A DNA stretch of 64,000 nucleotides from Piezodorus guildinii (GCA_023052935.1 CM041293.1:55974725-56038724), one strand, 5' to 3'. Positions 12,628 through 23,542 are shown, counted from the first letter of the stretch. The notes: generated from the sequence alone by a model not told the origin. Translations and numbers: made by a program.

Positions 12628-15600
12628 TATATATATACTATATATATATATATTTATTTGAAAATTCCTCTTGATATTTTCAAATCTGTTTCTGCATTTT
12701 CTTTTTGTGTATTTGCCTTAAATAAAGAAGGGAAGGCTTTGAAAACAAAATATAAATGAAATTCCATCCTGAAATTCATTGAAGGCGGAAATGTGTACAA
12801 GTACAAGGAAATATTTACAGATTTCTACAGAAATTTTTTTTTCTTTTCAAAATCTTTATTGGGAAATAAAATGTATAACTATAGAAAGTAAAACAAAAAA
12901 TAGCTTTTACTGAGAAAAGGTGTTGATATCTTTCCACTCTTCTAATGATTTCCTGGGCTTCTTTAGAGCTGTATGCGTATACATGATCATTTTGGCGATT
13001 AAATTTTTCTTGAATTGTAAAAATTTTCTCAACACTAAACATAATCCGTTAAACCAAGAAGACCATTGGTGTAACGGCTGAGGAGCACTTCGCATATATC
13101 CCACTCTAATTAGTTTTAGGAAAGTGATTAGCCTCTGTCCTGTCATTATTCGAAATGCAGCTATCCTAAGGGCAGTTTCATTATGCGAGACAATGATCTG
13201 ACAGAGATTCTCATTGTATGGGATTTCTTCTGATTGGAACAGCCTCTTCCCTCACTGGATTAATTGTTCTCACAGTGCGGTGACCTGATTGAGGTCTGTC
13301 ACATACTGATAGGTTCTCATTATATCCATTTATTGTGTGGTACACTATCATACGTCTGATACCCAAAGATTTTTAAGTGTTGAAAATCTCTAACCTCCAT
13401 TTTTCCACTTAATGTAAGGCAACCAAAGCTATTCTTTTTTCTCTATCACCCCACTCCATGTTAACTGCATGAAAGAGAAATACAAATTAATCGGGATTAT
13501 TACCCTGATATGTAAAGAAAATAATGTGATAAAGGTGTGGATTATTTAAATAATACCTAAGGATATAAACCAAGTTCAACTTTTGTAACAGTATTTATGG
13601 CAGAACTAGGTATTTATTCATATATTCTTTCAAAACTCAGAAACATCTCCACAATACCTGAAGGGTTAGCATGTTCTACCAGAAGAGTACTTTTCATAAG
13701 TATGAATCATTTGAAAATTAATTATACTATTTTAATTAAGATGGGTATTTCTTGACTCAGTTTTTGCTACGAGGCTTTGCTTTTGCTCACTATTAATAAG
13801 CATGCTGAATATTTTTGATCCAATTAAAATAATTACTAATTACCATCTACTGACAACATAGTTTAAAACTGCACACAATCCTATGCATACTTAACAAAAT
13901 TTTAACTATTTTAAAAATTTATTTATTTATGATTTAATATTGATTACATGAAAAATATTATTTAATGTGATTGTTTTTCAAAAGATAGTCCTGCTTTGCT
14001 AGCAACTTTTTTAATTTGAAATTTGAAATATCAAATTATAAAATACATTTTTTAAAAAAATGTTTAGTTATAATTTTCAACTTAAAAAAATAAATTGTCT
14101 TATAATGTATTCAAAACTGAATTTAATAATGTTCCAAAATGTATACTTTATAAGGGTAAACATATAATGAATGTATGGGTTTTGTCTAAAATACATATTA
14201 TGAAATTCTACTACTTCATCAATTTTTAATTCCATGAATTGTGATATACTGATGGTAGACTCCTGAACCACAGCTTAAGATTGTTCCCAGATATCAGCAG
14301 TGTAAATTTTCCACAATTTTAAAAATGTTAATGTTTTATCTTTTTCCTCAAAACTTGATTTTTCCCTTTCAATTTCTACTATATATAATAGTAGGCTCAC
14401 TCTAACAAACGAAACATATTTTATATGAAGTGCCCTGTTAATCATGTATTATATATTCGCACTTTCACATATTACATGTAAATTTCAAGGAATGCTGCTA
14501 GGCTATACAGTTTAACCTTTCCAGAAGGTTTTAGCATTTCTAATAATTCTCAACTTAACTAAACATTGAGCATTATCGAAGGATTCTAGGAGTTCTAGGA
14601 AGGAGAGGAGTTCTGTGTTTACTTTTAGAGTTCTTTTCTTCTATGAGATCCTAGCCCTCATGGATAAATACTAATACTACAAAGCCCTTAGATTTATTTT
14701 ATTATAATCGATTTTTTATCTCAAAAAAATACAATTTGCTAATTCTTTATTAAGTAGTGTCTTGTATAGATTTTGATACATGAGGCCGAAATATTAAGAA
14801 TTCAGATGATTAAATATTGCTGGGACAAATTAAACTTGAAAAGATTTTTTTTATTTGATCGCAGAGACTCAAATGGGAGAGTAAAGTTGTTGGGCTCGGT
14901 GAGGAACGAAGAATTCCGAGAAAGTTGGTATTCGCTGAACCAACTGGTAGGCATCCGAAAGGTAGGCCCGAGGAGGATTGCGTTAAGGCTGATCTCGGGG
15001 GCTTGGGCTTGAACAGTGAACATTGGACGAGTCAGTATAGGCGGAATTTGGTTTATCGGCATCGAACCTTCGGGTTCGGTAAGCCTATTATTATTTTTTT
15101 ATTTGCTCGATACTTTGGAAGGGAAATGATGAAATAATAACAAAATGGGAAATCATATAATTGGTATCTCCCTTTTATGTTTTAGAATTTTAACACTAAC
15201 AGCAATGTGATGTTACATCTGCATAACATCTTATTGATGCAAGTAATTTTAATTTTAGTTTTTAAATAAATAAGTTTGAAAAATGTGAACACAGCATTAG
15301 CATTTGTCCAGCCTTGGATTGGAGCCAGTTATAGTATTTTCCTTTGCATGAGATTGAATTAATCCATTCGAGACCGATTGCACAGTGTGTGCAATGGATT
15401 TCCAAGGCTATAAGACAGCCTGCACACCATGTTTGCAATAACAGTAATGTGCAATTATCAGTTATTCTGAGTAAACTAGTCGTCTAAATAAGATTTTTCG
15501 TGAACTAATCAAATCTGTAAAGTACAGGGAAACAAAATTTGGCATTGGTATACTGTGTACCAAAAAATCTAAAAAATATCTGAAGCCTTTCTTACATGAA

Positions 15601-16906
15601 AAATACTATTTAGTACTATGAGTTATATTACTGTATTATCTTCAGACATTTTTATAAAAATTATTTCTCGTTTATGTTATTTTTTTCATTTTTCAACTTA
15701 TTATTATTATTATTTATTTTTTTTTTTTTAATTTATACTACTTTTTAACAATTTTCTTTGCATTATATTTTGTTCTTTATAACTGAAAGCAAAATAACGA
15801 TTTTATATTATCCAACTATTTTTGAAATAAATATTTATACATTTTTTTAATGATGCATTTTTATTTAACCTTACATTTTTAAATTAAAAATGAACAATAC
15901 AAAGAAAAAATTGTTGTCTCAAATGGGTTAAACTTACGTCCATCGCAGTTTGCCAAACCAATCCATGAAATCATAGTGGCACCGATAATTATCATTAATT
16001 AGATGGGAAAATGGAACTAAGAAATTTTTTTTGAGAGGACATAATACCAGATTCCTCAAATTTGCCCTTAAGTGACTCAAAGATTGTGATTATAATAAAG
16101 CTCAGCTATTTGCTAAGCCTAGAGGGTGGCTTAAAACGATCATGCTATGTGGTTCCTAAAAACCTGAACATGTGAAATTTGGAATTACTTCCTGTGCCCC
16201 TATTCAGGACTTTTCAACAGTATGTCGAAATCCTAAAAAGTTCTCACCTGAAGTTTTATGTGTGATCTGCTGAGCTCTCTTGCATTTATATTTAACTGTA
16301 TCCTTGTGGAATGAGGTTGAGAAATAGTTGGTGACCACTAGTCAAGGAACAGCGGGTGAAGTCCTAAGCGATTGACTTAGGACTTGTAAGTTGTCCATTT
16401 GTTTGTCACCAACCTGCTTGGTATCTGTGTGAATGAGAGTTGCTTATTAGTTCCAGAGATTTCCACAACTGCTCCTATGTAAACAGTAATTGTCACTTTT
16501 TAACACAGTTGAAACAACATTTATGAATCATTTGAATTAACTCTTAATGTAAAGTCAGGTTTACTTGTTTGTATATACTAATATAATGTAAATATAGCTA
16601 GTAGTTGAGCATTGAATTTAGTTTAATATGTTTTATTGAGACTTTTTTTTTTTTATTGGCCGGACTTTTATTACAAAGTCTAGCCAGTAAATTTATCTTC
16701 TAGTAAAGATTATTCTTATTACAGGGAAATTTTTTACTAGATTTATGCGAACATTGGCAAAACACATTCATTAGTCTTTCTTTTATATGATTATCTAATT
16801 TTGGTAATTTTATTGTTTTTTAGTTGGTGGAACTGGTCAACAAATGTTCAGTATTGGAAGTGGAAGTACGGCTCCAAGGCGCATGACAGGAAGACGAAAA
16901 AAATAG
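93..16906 (+). CDS. Gene A: FG-repeat nucleoporin-like protein (Nup153/POM121 type), 3' part, frameshifted
   Basis: Proposed coding exons are 93-154, 861-977, 4043-6864, 9767-9793 and 16824-16906; the 5' end lies left of the window. Seen: a low-complexity Ser/Thr/Ala/Pro protein with more than 40 FG dipeptides. FxFG forms (FKFG, FSFG, FQFG, FTFG) dominate early and PxFG/SxFG forms later. It ends in a short FSIG segment followed by a basic C-terminus, GRRKK. Family knowledge: cohesive FG repeats of this kind line the nuclear pore channel and bind transport receptors, and Nup153 and POM121 also end in short basic tails. Inference: a nuclear-basket or central-channel nucleoporin. Oddities: a one-base deletion near 5752 breaks the frame inside the main exon, although FG coding resumes for 370 codons. 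The phases of exons 861-977 and 4043-6864 do not join, so a small exon is probably unseen. It could instead be the tail of a RING-FG paralogue of gene B (see findings). Confidence 0.75.
560..735 (+). repeat. Family I repeat, 3' end fragment (copy 1)
   Basis: Degenerate match to the last 180 bp or so of family I, ending in the GGTAAGTGAAAGT ... GTGTTGGGCACACCAGG signature. It lies in the gene A intron 155-860; the rest of that intron shows nothing recognisable. Confidence 0.6.
861..977 (+). CDS. Gene A exon, charged, phase 0 to 0
   Basis: TTTTTTTCAG acceptor at 851-860 and GTAAGC donor at 978. It has 39 codons, open only in the frame that continues exon 93-154; the other two frames stop at once. 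It encodes a Lys/Glu/Pro-rich stretch ending in DAGVETD and LFQSQDLD. No domain is recognised and it is probably disordered. It ends in phase 0, whereas the next recognised exon starts in phase 1. Confidence 0.6.
989..1060. repeat. (TA)n microsatellite
   Basis: About 70 bp of nearly pure TA dinucleotides just after the GTAAGC donor of exon 861-977. Confidence 0.95.
1176..1645. mobile_element. pogo/Tigger-like MITE
   Basis: A 470-bp non-coding element with 24-bp terminal inverted repeats that start CAGTAAACCCTC and differ at one base. CAGT... ends of this style, followed by TTTTAACGAAC, are typical of pogo/Tigger non-autonomous elements. The right flank starts with TA; the left flank does not show a clean TA. 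The sequence from 1646 to 2100 shows nothing recognisable. Confidence 0.7.
2101..2425 (+). repeat. Family I repeat, 5' part (copy 2)
   Basis: Starts with TACTTACTATATATAGTAAGG and the GGGAAAGTATTGCGATCGTG signature, then the conserved tract preceding the TG-rich segment. It is cut off near 2425, shortly before an RTE fragment. Confidence 0.75.
2485..2855 (+). mobile_element. RTE-clade LINE, 3' end fragment
   Basis: Encodes the post-RT region motif VLYGCETWPLTLKDEQR, an internal deletion, and then the family's C-terminal GGLGL and EHWTSLCRR type sequence in another frame. It ends in a conserved CGAACCTTCGGGTTCG stem-loop and an (ATT)n tail. It is the same family as 14876-15095 and 63508-64000. 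Dead copy, 5' truncated and frameshifted. Confidence 0.8.
2876..2929. repeat. (TA)n microsatellite
   Basis: Imperfect TA/TATAT repeats directly after the RTE tail and before a family I copy. Confidence 0.85.
2930..3783 (+). repeat. Family I repeat, near full length (copy 3)
   Basis: Runs from ACTTTCACTTACC through GTAAGGGAAAGTAT to GTGTTGCCCGCACCAGATTT. It has no ORF. The 5' ACTTTCACTTAC and the 3' GTAAGTGAAAGT found in this family are inverted repeats of each other. It lies in the gene A intron 978-4042; positions 3784-4042 hold no further recognisable element. Confidence 0.8.
4043..6864 (+). CDS. Gene A main exon: FG-repeat domain, with one-base frameshift
   Basis: Acceptor TTTTTTAG at 4035-4042 and donor GTAAGA at 6865. 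The frame is open from 4043 to about 5753, then continues one frame over from 5754 to 6864 (371 codons). A one-base loss in an otherwise repeated Thr-Ala-Pro unit at 5751-5754 explains the shift: sister repeats read ...ACTTCCACAGCTCC..., this one lacks an A. The opening part (PVKEK, GILKSALKKF) is charged; the rest is Ser/Thr-rich with FG dipeptides about every 10-25 residues. It ends in phase 1 after SSTP. The frame downstream is fully preserved, so this is either a sequencing/assembly error or a very recent mutation. Confidence 0.85.
5540..5790 (+). repeat. 33-bp coding minisatellite (11-residue FG units)
   Basis: About seven consecutive units of 33 bp encode the pattern T-F-G-G-A-T-T-S-T-A-P with small changes (GG/GN, TT/TA/QA). 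The units differ by a few bases and one carries the frameshifting deletion. Such arrays change copy number by slippage, which alters FG spacing without breaking the frame, except where the length change is not a multiple of three. Confidence 0.85.
6865..7785. other. Gene A large intron, first part, unassigned
   Basis: AT-rich intron DNA with short broken ORFs only. No coding exon, known transposon domain or clear repeat boundary seen. Confidence 0.5.
7786..7836 (+). repeat. Short dispersed repeat (50 bp), inverted copy at 23543-23600
   Basis: The stretch CAGGCGTTGATGACC...GCCCAAACAAACAAACTTACC recurs nearly unchanged in reverse orientation at 23543-23600. It is probably the tail of a SINE or LINE with a CAAA-type end. 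Confidence 0.65.
8134..8178. repeat. (TA)n microsatellite
   Basis: About 45 bp of TA dinucleotides in the gene A intron. Confidence 0.95.
8590..8639. repeat. Perfect 20-bp inverted repeat with 10-nt loop
   Basis: Arms 8590-8609 and 8620-8639 are exact reverse complements, loop AGAGGATTCA. It may be a small fold-back element. There is no other evidence of an RNA gene. From 8640 to 9766 nothing else is recognised. Confidence 0.75.
9767..9793 (+). CDS. Gene A candidate 27-nt microexon (GFTAGFSPG)
   Basis: A TTTCAG acceptor at 9761-9766 and a strong GTGAGT donor at 9794 enclose 27 nt that is phase 1 on both sides. It fits between 4043-6864 (ends phase 1) and 16824-16906 (starts phase 1) without breaking the frame. 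It adds nine residues, GFTAGFSPG, whose composition matches the FG domain. It may be an alternative cassette exon. Support is from splice signals and composition only. Confidence 0.55.
10330..10445 (-). ncRNA. Hammerhead-ribozyme-like motif of a retroelement
   Basis: On the minus strand 10429-10400 reads CTGATGA, then a 5-bp stem II (GACCC/GGGTC) with a 7-nt loop, then GAAAC. These are the two conserved core boxes of hammerhead ribozymes in the right order and spacing; one unpaired T follows CTGATGA. Such motifs occur in Penelope-like elements and related short retroelements. Stems I and III are not clear, so activity is uncertain. Two decayed relatives lie at 24131 and 49336. Confidence 0.55.
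11014..12190 (-). mobile_element. mariner element, internally deleted, inactive
   Basis: The ends CGTGGGTGAAT... and ...CACCCACG form imperfect inverted repeats of about 30 bp, flanked by TA at 11012-11013 and 12191-12192. The minus strand encodes mariner transposase pieces: the N-terminal HTH region, SILTEEQK, then a jump that removes the segment with the first catalytic Asp. It continues with QDNARPHT and YSPDLSPCDFHLF, which hold the second and third Asp. A further frameshift lies near 11391-11394. It is a dead copy, inserted in the gene A intron. Confidence 0.85.
12553..12652. repeat. (TA)n microsatellite
   Basis: About 100 bp of imperfect TA repeats. Confidence 0.9.
12903..13150 (-). 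pseudogene. Tc1/mariner-superfamily transposase fragment
   Basis: The minus strand encodes FSVEKIFTIQEKFNRQND and nearby VYAYSSKEA, resembling the 'FTDEKIFT...NRQND' block around the first catalytic residue of a Tc1/mariner transposase lineage common in insects. The catalytic Asp appears as Val, and no ends are visible. It is a different lineage from the four mariners elsewhere in the window. Identified from family memory of this block only. Confidence 0.5.
13151..14875. other. Gene A intron, unassigned
   Basis: AT-rich with no ORF of note, no splice-bounded exon and no recognised element. Confidence 0.5.
14876..15095 (+). mobile_element. RTE-clade LINE, 3' end fragment (second copy)
   Basis: Nucleotide-level relative of 2630-2855: GTAAAGTTGTTGGGCTCGGT, ...GGTATTCGCTGAACC..., ending in the CGAACCTTCGGGTTCGGTAAG stem-loop and an ATT-type tail. 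5' truncated and non-coding. Confidence 0.8.
15096..16823. other. Gene A intron, unassigned
   Basis: AT-rich intron DNA up to the terminal-exon acceptor. No coding or repeat unit recognised. Confidence 0.5.
16824..16906 (+). CDS. Gene A terminal exon and stop codon
   Basis: A long T-rich tract and TAG acceptor end at 16823. The exon completes a Val codon in phase 1 and encodes VGGTGQQMFSIGSGSTAPRR and then MTGRRKK, with TAG at 16904-16906. The short hydrophobic FSIG motif followed by a basic C-terminus resembles the extreme C-termini of Nup153 and POM121 family proteins. The intron between this exon and 6864 is nearly 10 kb and full of repeats. Confidence 0.8.
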
Positions 16907-17191
16907 TTGTGCAAATTTAAACACTTTTTAAAGTGATATTCGAGTTCGATTTACTCTTAACTTTTTAAAAGAAATTTAAATAGACAATTCGTATGTATTT
17001 ATCTTTCCTTTATAGACTGATGGAAATTAAAAAAAGAGTTACATATATGATGTATATTTATGTACGAATGTAAGTAAACATTAACCAATTTTAAAATGCG
17101 TGTATATTTGTTATAAAAATTATTAATTAGTTGTTATTATGTTATTTTCTTTTTTTTTCTTTTATCAAAGGCTTATCATTGTTGACTGTAA

Positions 17192-17202
17192 AATAAAATA
17201 AA
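17192..17202 (+). promoter_or_regulatory. Gene A polyadenylation signals
   Basis: Two overlapping AATAAA hexamers (17192-17197 and 17197-17202) lie about 290 bp after the gene A stop and are followed by a T/G-rich stretch. This gives a plausible 3'UTR of about 300 nt. Confidence 0.6.
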
Positions 17203-17773
17203 TTGCTTTGTGATTTATTTATTTTTCTAAGGAGTGGTTTATTTCCTCATTATAATATAAGTGTTTTATTTAAATATCAGCTTTGTATTTTTTTATTTTT
17301 TTTAATTAGCTATGGTAAATCTATTTATAGTGATTAATTGAAGCTGTTACATCAGTTTCAACTCATATTTTTAATTTAAAGGACAAGACTTCCTTGTAAT
17401 AATAATTTAACAATATTTAACATTTAAGGAGGCACTCATGGTCCTATTTAGGAAGTGATATGACAGTCACAACCTTTACACTTTAGTAATTTCTCATAAA
17501 ACCTAAATCTGTAAAACCAAAGAGCTAAGATAATCTGATCACCCACTTCTCTTGTTCAGGGTAGACTCTGTTTAAAGTTTGTCTGAATTCCTTCACTATC
17601 AACCTCAAGGTTACATGGTGGGTTACTATAACTGCAATTATATTTACATGAGTTTTCTGTTTTCTGAATGTCCAGCTTGAATTGCATCTTTATGCTTACT
17701 ATTTTCGCAAACTTTAAAGTGTTCTATCTTTAAATGATTTATCATTTAATTATGCTTTTCAAGAAGAATAACA

Positions 17774-18514
17774 AAAAAAATCTGGTGAGGGCAACACACG
17801 ACTTTCGCTTACCTCCGTTTAAAAATTGATTAAACATTTTTCAAATACAGTTAGAGATAAAAATTAGTGAAACCATCAAAGACTTAATTGAATTGAATTT
17901 CTATAGAAATATGTGTTTTATTAAAAAATCAATTATATATTCATCTAAAATAATCAGTTAGTTTTATCGGCTTTTCATCACTCTATTAGATGTGTATTAG
18001 ATATTTTTTTCTAAAATCATTAGCTTTCCAACGGTATATTACTCATGTATATTACTGTTCCTATGTTCAATTTTATAACAAAAAAATTGCATTAAAAAAA
18101 TATTATTTCAGTTTTTTCCTGAAGTTGGGTATCTAATTCGTTGAATTTATATATTTACCTGTTTTTCATCAGCGTTAGAATCAACAAAATTAAAGGTACT
18201 TTAGAAGAAGGAAATTTAAAATATCGGCATTTAAGCCTTGTCAGACTATTTTAATCAGAATGAAACCTACATCATATTAAAGCCTATTAAATTTTACATC
18301 GATATAGCGAGTTTAATCAAAATCGTCGGAACCGATTTGAGAAAATCATAAAAAGGTGTAATATGCATGGTATAAAGTTGCTGTTCTGGTAAGTCGATTT
18401 TGATGAAAAAGTTTTTGTAACATCTCGGGCGTATAGTTATCTTTATGAAATTTCAGTTTCATAGGAATTTCCGTTTCCGCCCGGGAGTTACCACACAGAC
18501 ACACAGATCATTTT
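17774..18514 (-). repeat. Family I repeat (copy 4)
   Basis: Reverse-oriented: begins with AAATCTGGTGAGGGCAACACA and ends in the CACACAGACACACAGATC tract. It lacks the final GCGATCGTG end. It lies in the intergenic region just after gene A; 17203-17773 holds nothing recognisable. Confidence 0.75.
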
Positions 18515-18665
18515 GGGGGTTTCTCGGGCCAGGGGATTAACGCTGAGTTAAAAGTTCCCCGGCACTGAGATACGAACTTGTAAATATTTTATTCCAAGTT
18601 TTTCGGTCATCTAGTTGCCAGGCAATGCGTCTTCAAAGCAAAGCCCCCTAAATGTCCATGCAATT
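18515..18665 (-). mobile_element. tRNA-derived SINE, degraded
   Basis: The reverse complement matches the SINE at 34806-34982 through TTGCTTTGAA, GCATTGCCTGGCAACTA, TACAAGTTCG (box B region) and CAGCGTTAATCCC. The box A side is decayed. Confidence 0.6.
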
Positions 18666-18860
18666 GGGTTGGCTAAGATCTTTTCCCCTTTGGGGGATAT
18701 ATTCCCTTCCCAGATTTTTGATTTTTCACTTTACATAGGTGAGCCCTAGAATTAGCATGTACCCCAGGGAGCCCCTTCAGGACTGAAATATTCTGCCACA
18801 GACAGGTTCGAACCATTGACTTCCCCATGCCACTGCCCCCAGGAGGTGAAAGTATATTTT
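18666..18860 (-). repeat. Possible second SINE-like segment with box B
   Basis: On the minus strand CAATGGTTCGAACCTGTC at about 18800-18820 contains a good pol III box B (GGTTCGAACC). No matching box A is convincing. Confidence 0.35.
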
Positions 18861-19644
18861 TGTCAATCATAATTTTCAAAGTTATAGATGATAAGTGCGA
18901 ACTGAGTGATTTCTGGATGAAAAAATACACTACCTGAATATATTATTAGGTCTACTAAAGCATAGTTTTTGAATTGGTCATGCTATATTTTTGGATAAAT
19001 TAACAATAATCAATCAAACATATTACAAGTATACGTTGTTTAAATATAAAAGTTCATCAAATTTCCAGTCTGTGATTCAAAAGTACTGAGTATCAATGGA
19101 TCTGAGGCAGCTCCTTTTCACAGTGACATATATATTTATTTTTTATTTGGCATTTTTGAAAGAAAAAATGCCCCGCATATCTTGAAATGGCTTAAGGACC
19201 ATACAAGTTTTTTCATTACCTTTTATAGCAAAAAAGAAGTTCTTAAACAATTCCTATTTGTTATAGGCACTTGGAGTAATTCAGTTTAACAGGTTTGTTA
19301 TATCAATTGTTTTTTACTGTTCAAACTTATCTAAGCTATGCTGTTAATTTATAATTATTGTTTTTAATTAAAGGTAAGTGCATTAGAAAATAGTTTTTAT
19401 CTTTTATGATTATAGCTAAATTAAATTATAATATGAATCTGTATTGTTAATGAAAGAATTATAAATAACTCCAGAGATGTTGTCCCTTACTAAAATAAAA
19501 GTTAATGTTAACATTGATGTAGAAATATCAAATAGTCAATATTGCAATTGCAGGGTGATCAATACAGCAGGAGATAAAAATATTCTTATTGATTCAGATA
19601 CCAATCATGTTGTTGTCATAGGTAGATCACAATATAATAATTTA

Positions 19645-20940
19645 AAAAAAAAATAATTTCTTTATTTATTCTGGGACAAGTCCCTTTAGAATAATACAAA
19701 ATACAATAATGTAAGAATTACTGTCTTAGAGTAAGATTAGAAAAAGGAAAAAAAGAAAAGAAATATACAGTGAACAATAATAAGTAAAAAAGAAAATGAA
19801 ATGACAAAAATAAAAATATAATAAGCCAACATATAGCTTCATAAACTAATGGCTGTGAAAATATTTGTAAAAATTTTCGTAATGATTAAAGAATAAAATA
19901 AATAAATAATTATCATGTACTGTGCAAAACCTAGACTAAAAAATAAAATACAATTCTCGCTTATTTAAAAATTTAAAAAATTAAGAAACACTTCTATAAC
20001 TTTTTCTGTTTACATATTTTCATGGAAACTGGATTAGTCAGGATTATTTGGAAATTGAATGGACAGGAAGTGATGGAATAGACGAGATTTGAGGTGGGGA
20101 GACGCGGGTAATTCAAACAATAGGAGGCTGGGGGTGAACGTATAATTGCGGGAAATTCAAAAAGTAGGGGAAATGGGTAGTGTGGTGGGGGTAGCGATAC
20201 CCCTCCGTAAAAAGGCGGGCAGGGTAACCTAACCATAGCTGTGCACAAGGGATAAGTAGGGCCACGCCCACTTGTCAACAGAAGTGACACTTCGGAATAA
20301 TTACCGTCATTTCTCTTTCGATTGTATGACAATCATGACTCAGGGGTACTCCGTACCTCCACAACGAGATTTGAAAGTCGGAAGGAATAGAGTTCCATAT
20401 GGAAGAGGTTCGTATTATGAAAGATCTGTGGAAAGGGTTTGATGGGGGCGTAATATACAAATCAGAAGGCCGCATACGGGTGTTGCAGAAATGAATTGAG
20501 AATTTGAATAATAAGAGATCCGAGGTGTATGATGGACGGCGGGATCAGATAACTTGATAGAGGAAGAAAGCCAGGAACTACTTGCGACAGTATAGGAAGG
20601 ATAAAGCCACTCTAACTCTTCGTATAATCTAGTGACAGTAGTGTCCCTGGAGATCCCAAAGATGAATCGAATGAACCAATTAAATAACCGTTTTAGTTTT
20701 TATTCAAGATCTCCAGACACACCCCCATACACCGTACAACAATAGTCAAAGTGGGGAAATATCAGGGAGGAGATCAGAAGCTTACAGGTTTCAAGAGGAA
20801 AGAGGTTACGGAGTCCATTTAATCGCTTCAAGGTGATCAAGGAGCGGCGGGAGATGTCAGAAATATGTTTTTTCCAGGAGAGGTGTTGGTCGAAGACGAT
20901 TCCAAGGTTTTTAATGGATTGATGAATCATAGTATAAAGT
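19645..20940 (-). mobile_element. LINE (Jockey/CR1-like), 5'-truncated, broken
   Basis: The minus strand encodes a post-RT region: IKNLGIVFDQHLSWKKHISD, then LISSLIFPHFDYCCTVYGG, and further down IRTSSIWNSIPSDFQ. The 3' end near 19645-19690 shares GACTTGTCCCAGAATAAA with the LINE at 48300-49310, so the two are one family. Several frameshifts and stops; no endonuclease or catalytic RT core left. Confidence 0.75.
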
Positions 20941-21105
20941 ATAGTGTAATGATATAGTATAAATAATGCTTATGAAAATTGTTACATCCAATAAATTAGA
21001 AGGAAAAAGGGTAACAGAGAGGCACAGTTGTAAAAATGATACCTAAAACCAAAATGCCACCAAAATACCCATTTTACTACTTTTCCCCTATTTATTTTCT
21101 CTATT

Positions 21106-22065
21106 ATGGTTAAGTCCTTGAAAAACTTCTGAAATGTATATACCCCATCCTAGATCCCAATCACATTATCCCAGATTAAAAAGTTTATATTTCGAACATC
21201 CCATTCCACTATTAAGCAATGTCATCATGTGATGTTATCTCCTCTGCATTTGAAGACTGATTGTACTGCTGCTTTCTCGACATGAACAGACTTTTGACCA
21301 AGTCTGTCAGCTGGGATCGCATTACAAACTCTAAGAATTCCTCCCTCCAATATATTTCTAATCCTATTTCTAATTATCTAATCCTACATTATTTACAAAT
21401 CATTCAAAATAAATTGCAATAGTTCCTATTCATTCCTGTTTCCTGTCTGTAGATGTTCCTCAAGGCAGGGTTCTTGTTCGTATCCTAACCCTATGTGAGA
21501 CCCGTCAGCCAAATGGTGGCCACTCACAAAATTAGGCCTAGGGAGTAATGATCCTACACTACAAAACGCATGAAGAAACGTGAGAGCCTGCACTGCCTGT
21601 CGCGCCACTGGAAGAAGAATGATCCCATTACTACTTCCCAAACTCTTCTATCCCCCATCAGAAATTTGTGTTGCTTGTGTCCTTATTACAAAGGAGGATT
21701 ACAATAAAAAACCTTTACCTCTACGACCTGTGAAGGGTCTTGGGTTCAGTATTTATAGAGATTCATACTGGTTCTATATAACACTTCAATTTCATAAGGC
21801 AAATCTTGACATACAAAGTTGAGCTTCAGGGCTCTATCTACAAAACCATTAAATTCTTCTTGTTACCAATTGTTACATTCAAAAATCCTTACATTGCCAT
21901 GAATAAATTCATTCATAATGATATTAATGTTTCACATGTCACTGTTGACTTATCCACAACCAGGCACCATTACTTTCATAGAAAACTCCATTCCCTACTA
22001 GTTTCAATTCTTGTTTCCTCTTCCATTCCTAATAATCCTCTTGCCATCCCTCACATTTACTAGAT
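21106..22065 (+). mobile_element. Jockey-clade LINE, old fragments
   Basis: 21110-21320 reads as a decayed LEKLLKCIYPILDPNHIIPD, matching the RT N-terminal part of the Jockey at 56050-58319. 21850-22065 reads as NKFIHNDINV, FHRKLHS and SIPNNP, matching its extreme C-terminus. The middle is missing or replaced. Confidence 0.65.
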
Positions 22066-22344
22066 GTGTTTATTTTAATAGATTTATTTATCTAAATTGT
22101 ACAAATGGCCTTAAGATTTGAAACAAAATATTATTTGGTAAATACACTTTGGTTACATTTTATACAAAGTAATAGATTACAAAATCAGAAACTAAATAAA
22201 AATGAGGAAGGAAAGGAAAGAAAAATACATGAACCAAAAAAATGTTTTAAAGCTTTTTTAGGAAGATGCTTCTTTCCTCTGTTGTTGGTACTACCTCTTA
22301 TGTTTCTGTACATGAACAAGATGTGGCACTTAGCATAATTCACA

Positions 22345-23285
22345 ATTTCTATTCAATTTTCATTAAGTTTCGAAAAATTTTCGAGTAACTGTAATTAGTC
22401 CGCAGCCCAACTAATTGTACAATTTCCTTATGACAGAGATTATACACATCATCATATCGCATTGACACCATAGTTAACAGGCTACAGCTCAACTTCAAAA
22501 AAATTAATAAATATTGTAATATTTGGAAATTAAAAATAAACGCCAACAAATCCGAAGCTATAATCTTTACTAAGGGCAGACCGAACATAAAACATCACCT
22601 TTTATTAAACTCAATCCACATTCCCTGGTCTAAATCAGTTACACACTTAGGCTTAACATTAGCTAAATCGTTAATCTATACCGAACATATTAATAGAAAA
22701 TCCGAAAAAATCAAACAATGCATTTACAAAATGTTCCCATATTTCAATAAAAAATCCCGTTAAAAAACTCAGAACAAACTAACTACTACTATATAAAACA
22801 GACATACGTGCCCAGATTTGTTATACCTCGCCTGTCTGGAGCTCGACGTGGAATACCAATTATAAACAATACAAAATACATGTATGCGAATCATCAGTAA
22901 CTACCCACGATATACTAAAATTTCAAAAATGCTCTTTGAACTAAATCTTCCCACATTACAACAGTTTATTTACACAGAAACCAAAAAATATTTTGATAAA
23001 ATCACAACTTCTGAAAACCCTCTGAAATTCGAAACTGGTAATTACAACAAAACTTCACTAAAACGATACACGCAGAAAAGAACAAAACATGTACTTTTAA
23101 ATTAATATTGTGTAGGTTTTTTCTCTCATGTTTTTTTTTCCTACTGTCTTAAGCAAAACATTTCATTATTATTATTAGGTAAATCGAACGATGATTGAAA
23201 CTCTATTATTATGATAAAAGGATAAAAAAAAAGAAAACTTATTTGTATATGTCCTTGTAAATATTGTATATAAATAAATATTATT
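22345..23285 (+). mobile_element. Jockey-like LINE, 3' fragment
   Basis: The + strand encodes RLQLNFKKINKYCNIWKLKI, then NANKSEAIIFTKGRP and VTHLGLTL, the thumb region after the RT catalytic core, followed by broken C-terminal sequence to about 23105. It ends in an AT-rich tail with TATTATTATT. It is a different subfamily from the 56-58 kb copy. Confidence 0.7.
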
Positions 23286-23542
23286 ATTACTATATTATGA
23301 TAGAGATGCAGGTTCTAGGGTAGTATTAGACTCACTGTAGGCTGAGCATTGTAATAATTGTTTCCTTTCAATTGTGACTCCCAGTCATATTGCTCTTGCC
23401 ATTATTTATCGCTTTTTTCCTTTAACCGTTTTACAAGCTCCACAATAAGTACTTAAGCATTCTCGTTTATAGTTTGCTTTCCATCTGCAGCTCTGTCGAC
23501 CACCCCATTCTCACATGGCTAGATATGCACTGGAAATAGTAG

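Noticed and set aside
12815..13042. Possible independent small gene on the minus strand
   Set aside because: The FSVEKIFT...NRQND block fits a decayed Tc1/mariner transposase better.
18790..18825. tRNA gene
   Set aside because: A box B is present but no cloverleaf or box A at the right distance; treated as SINE-like debris.
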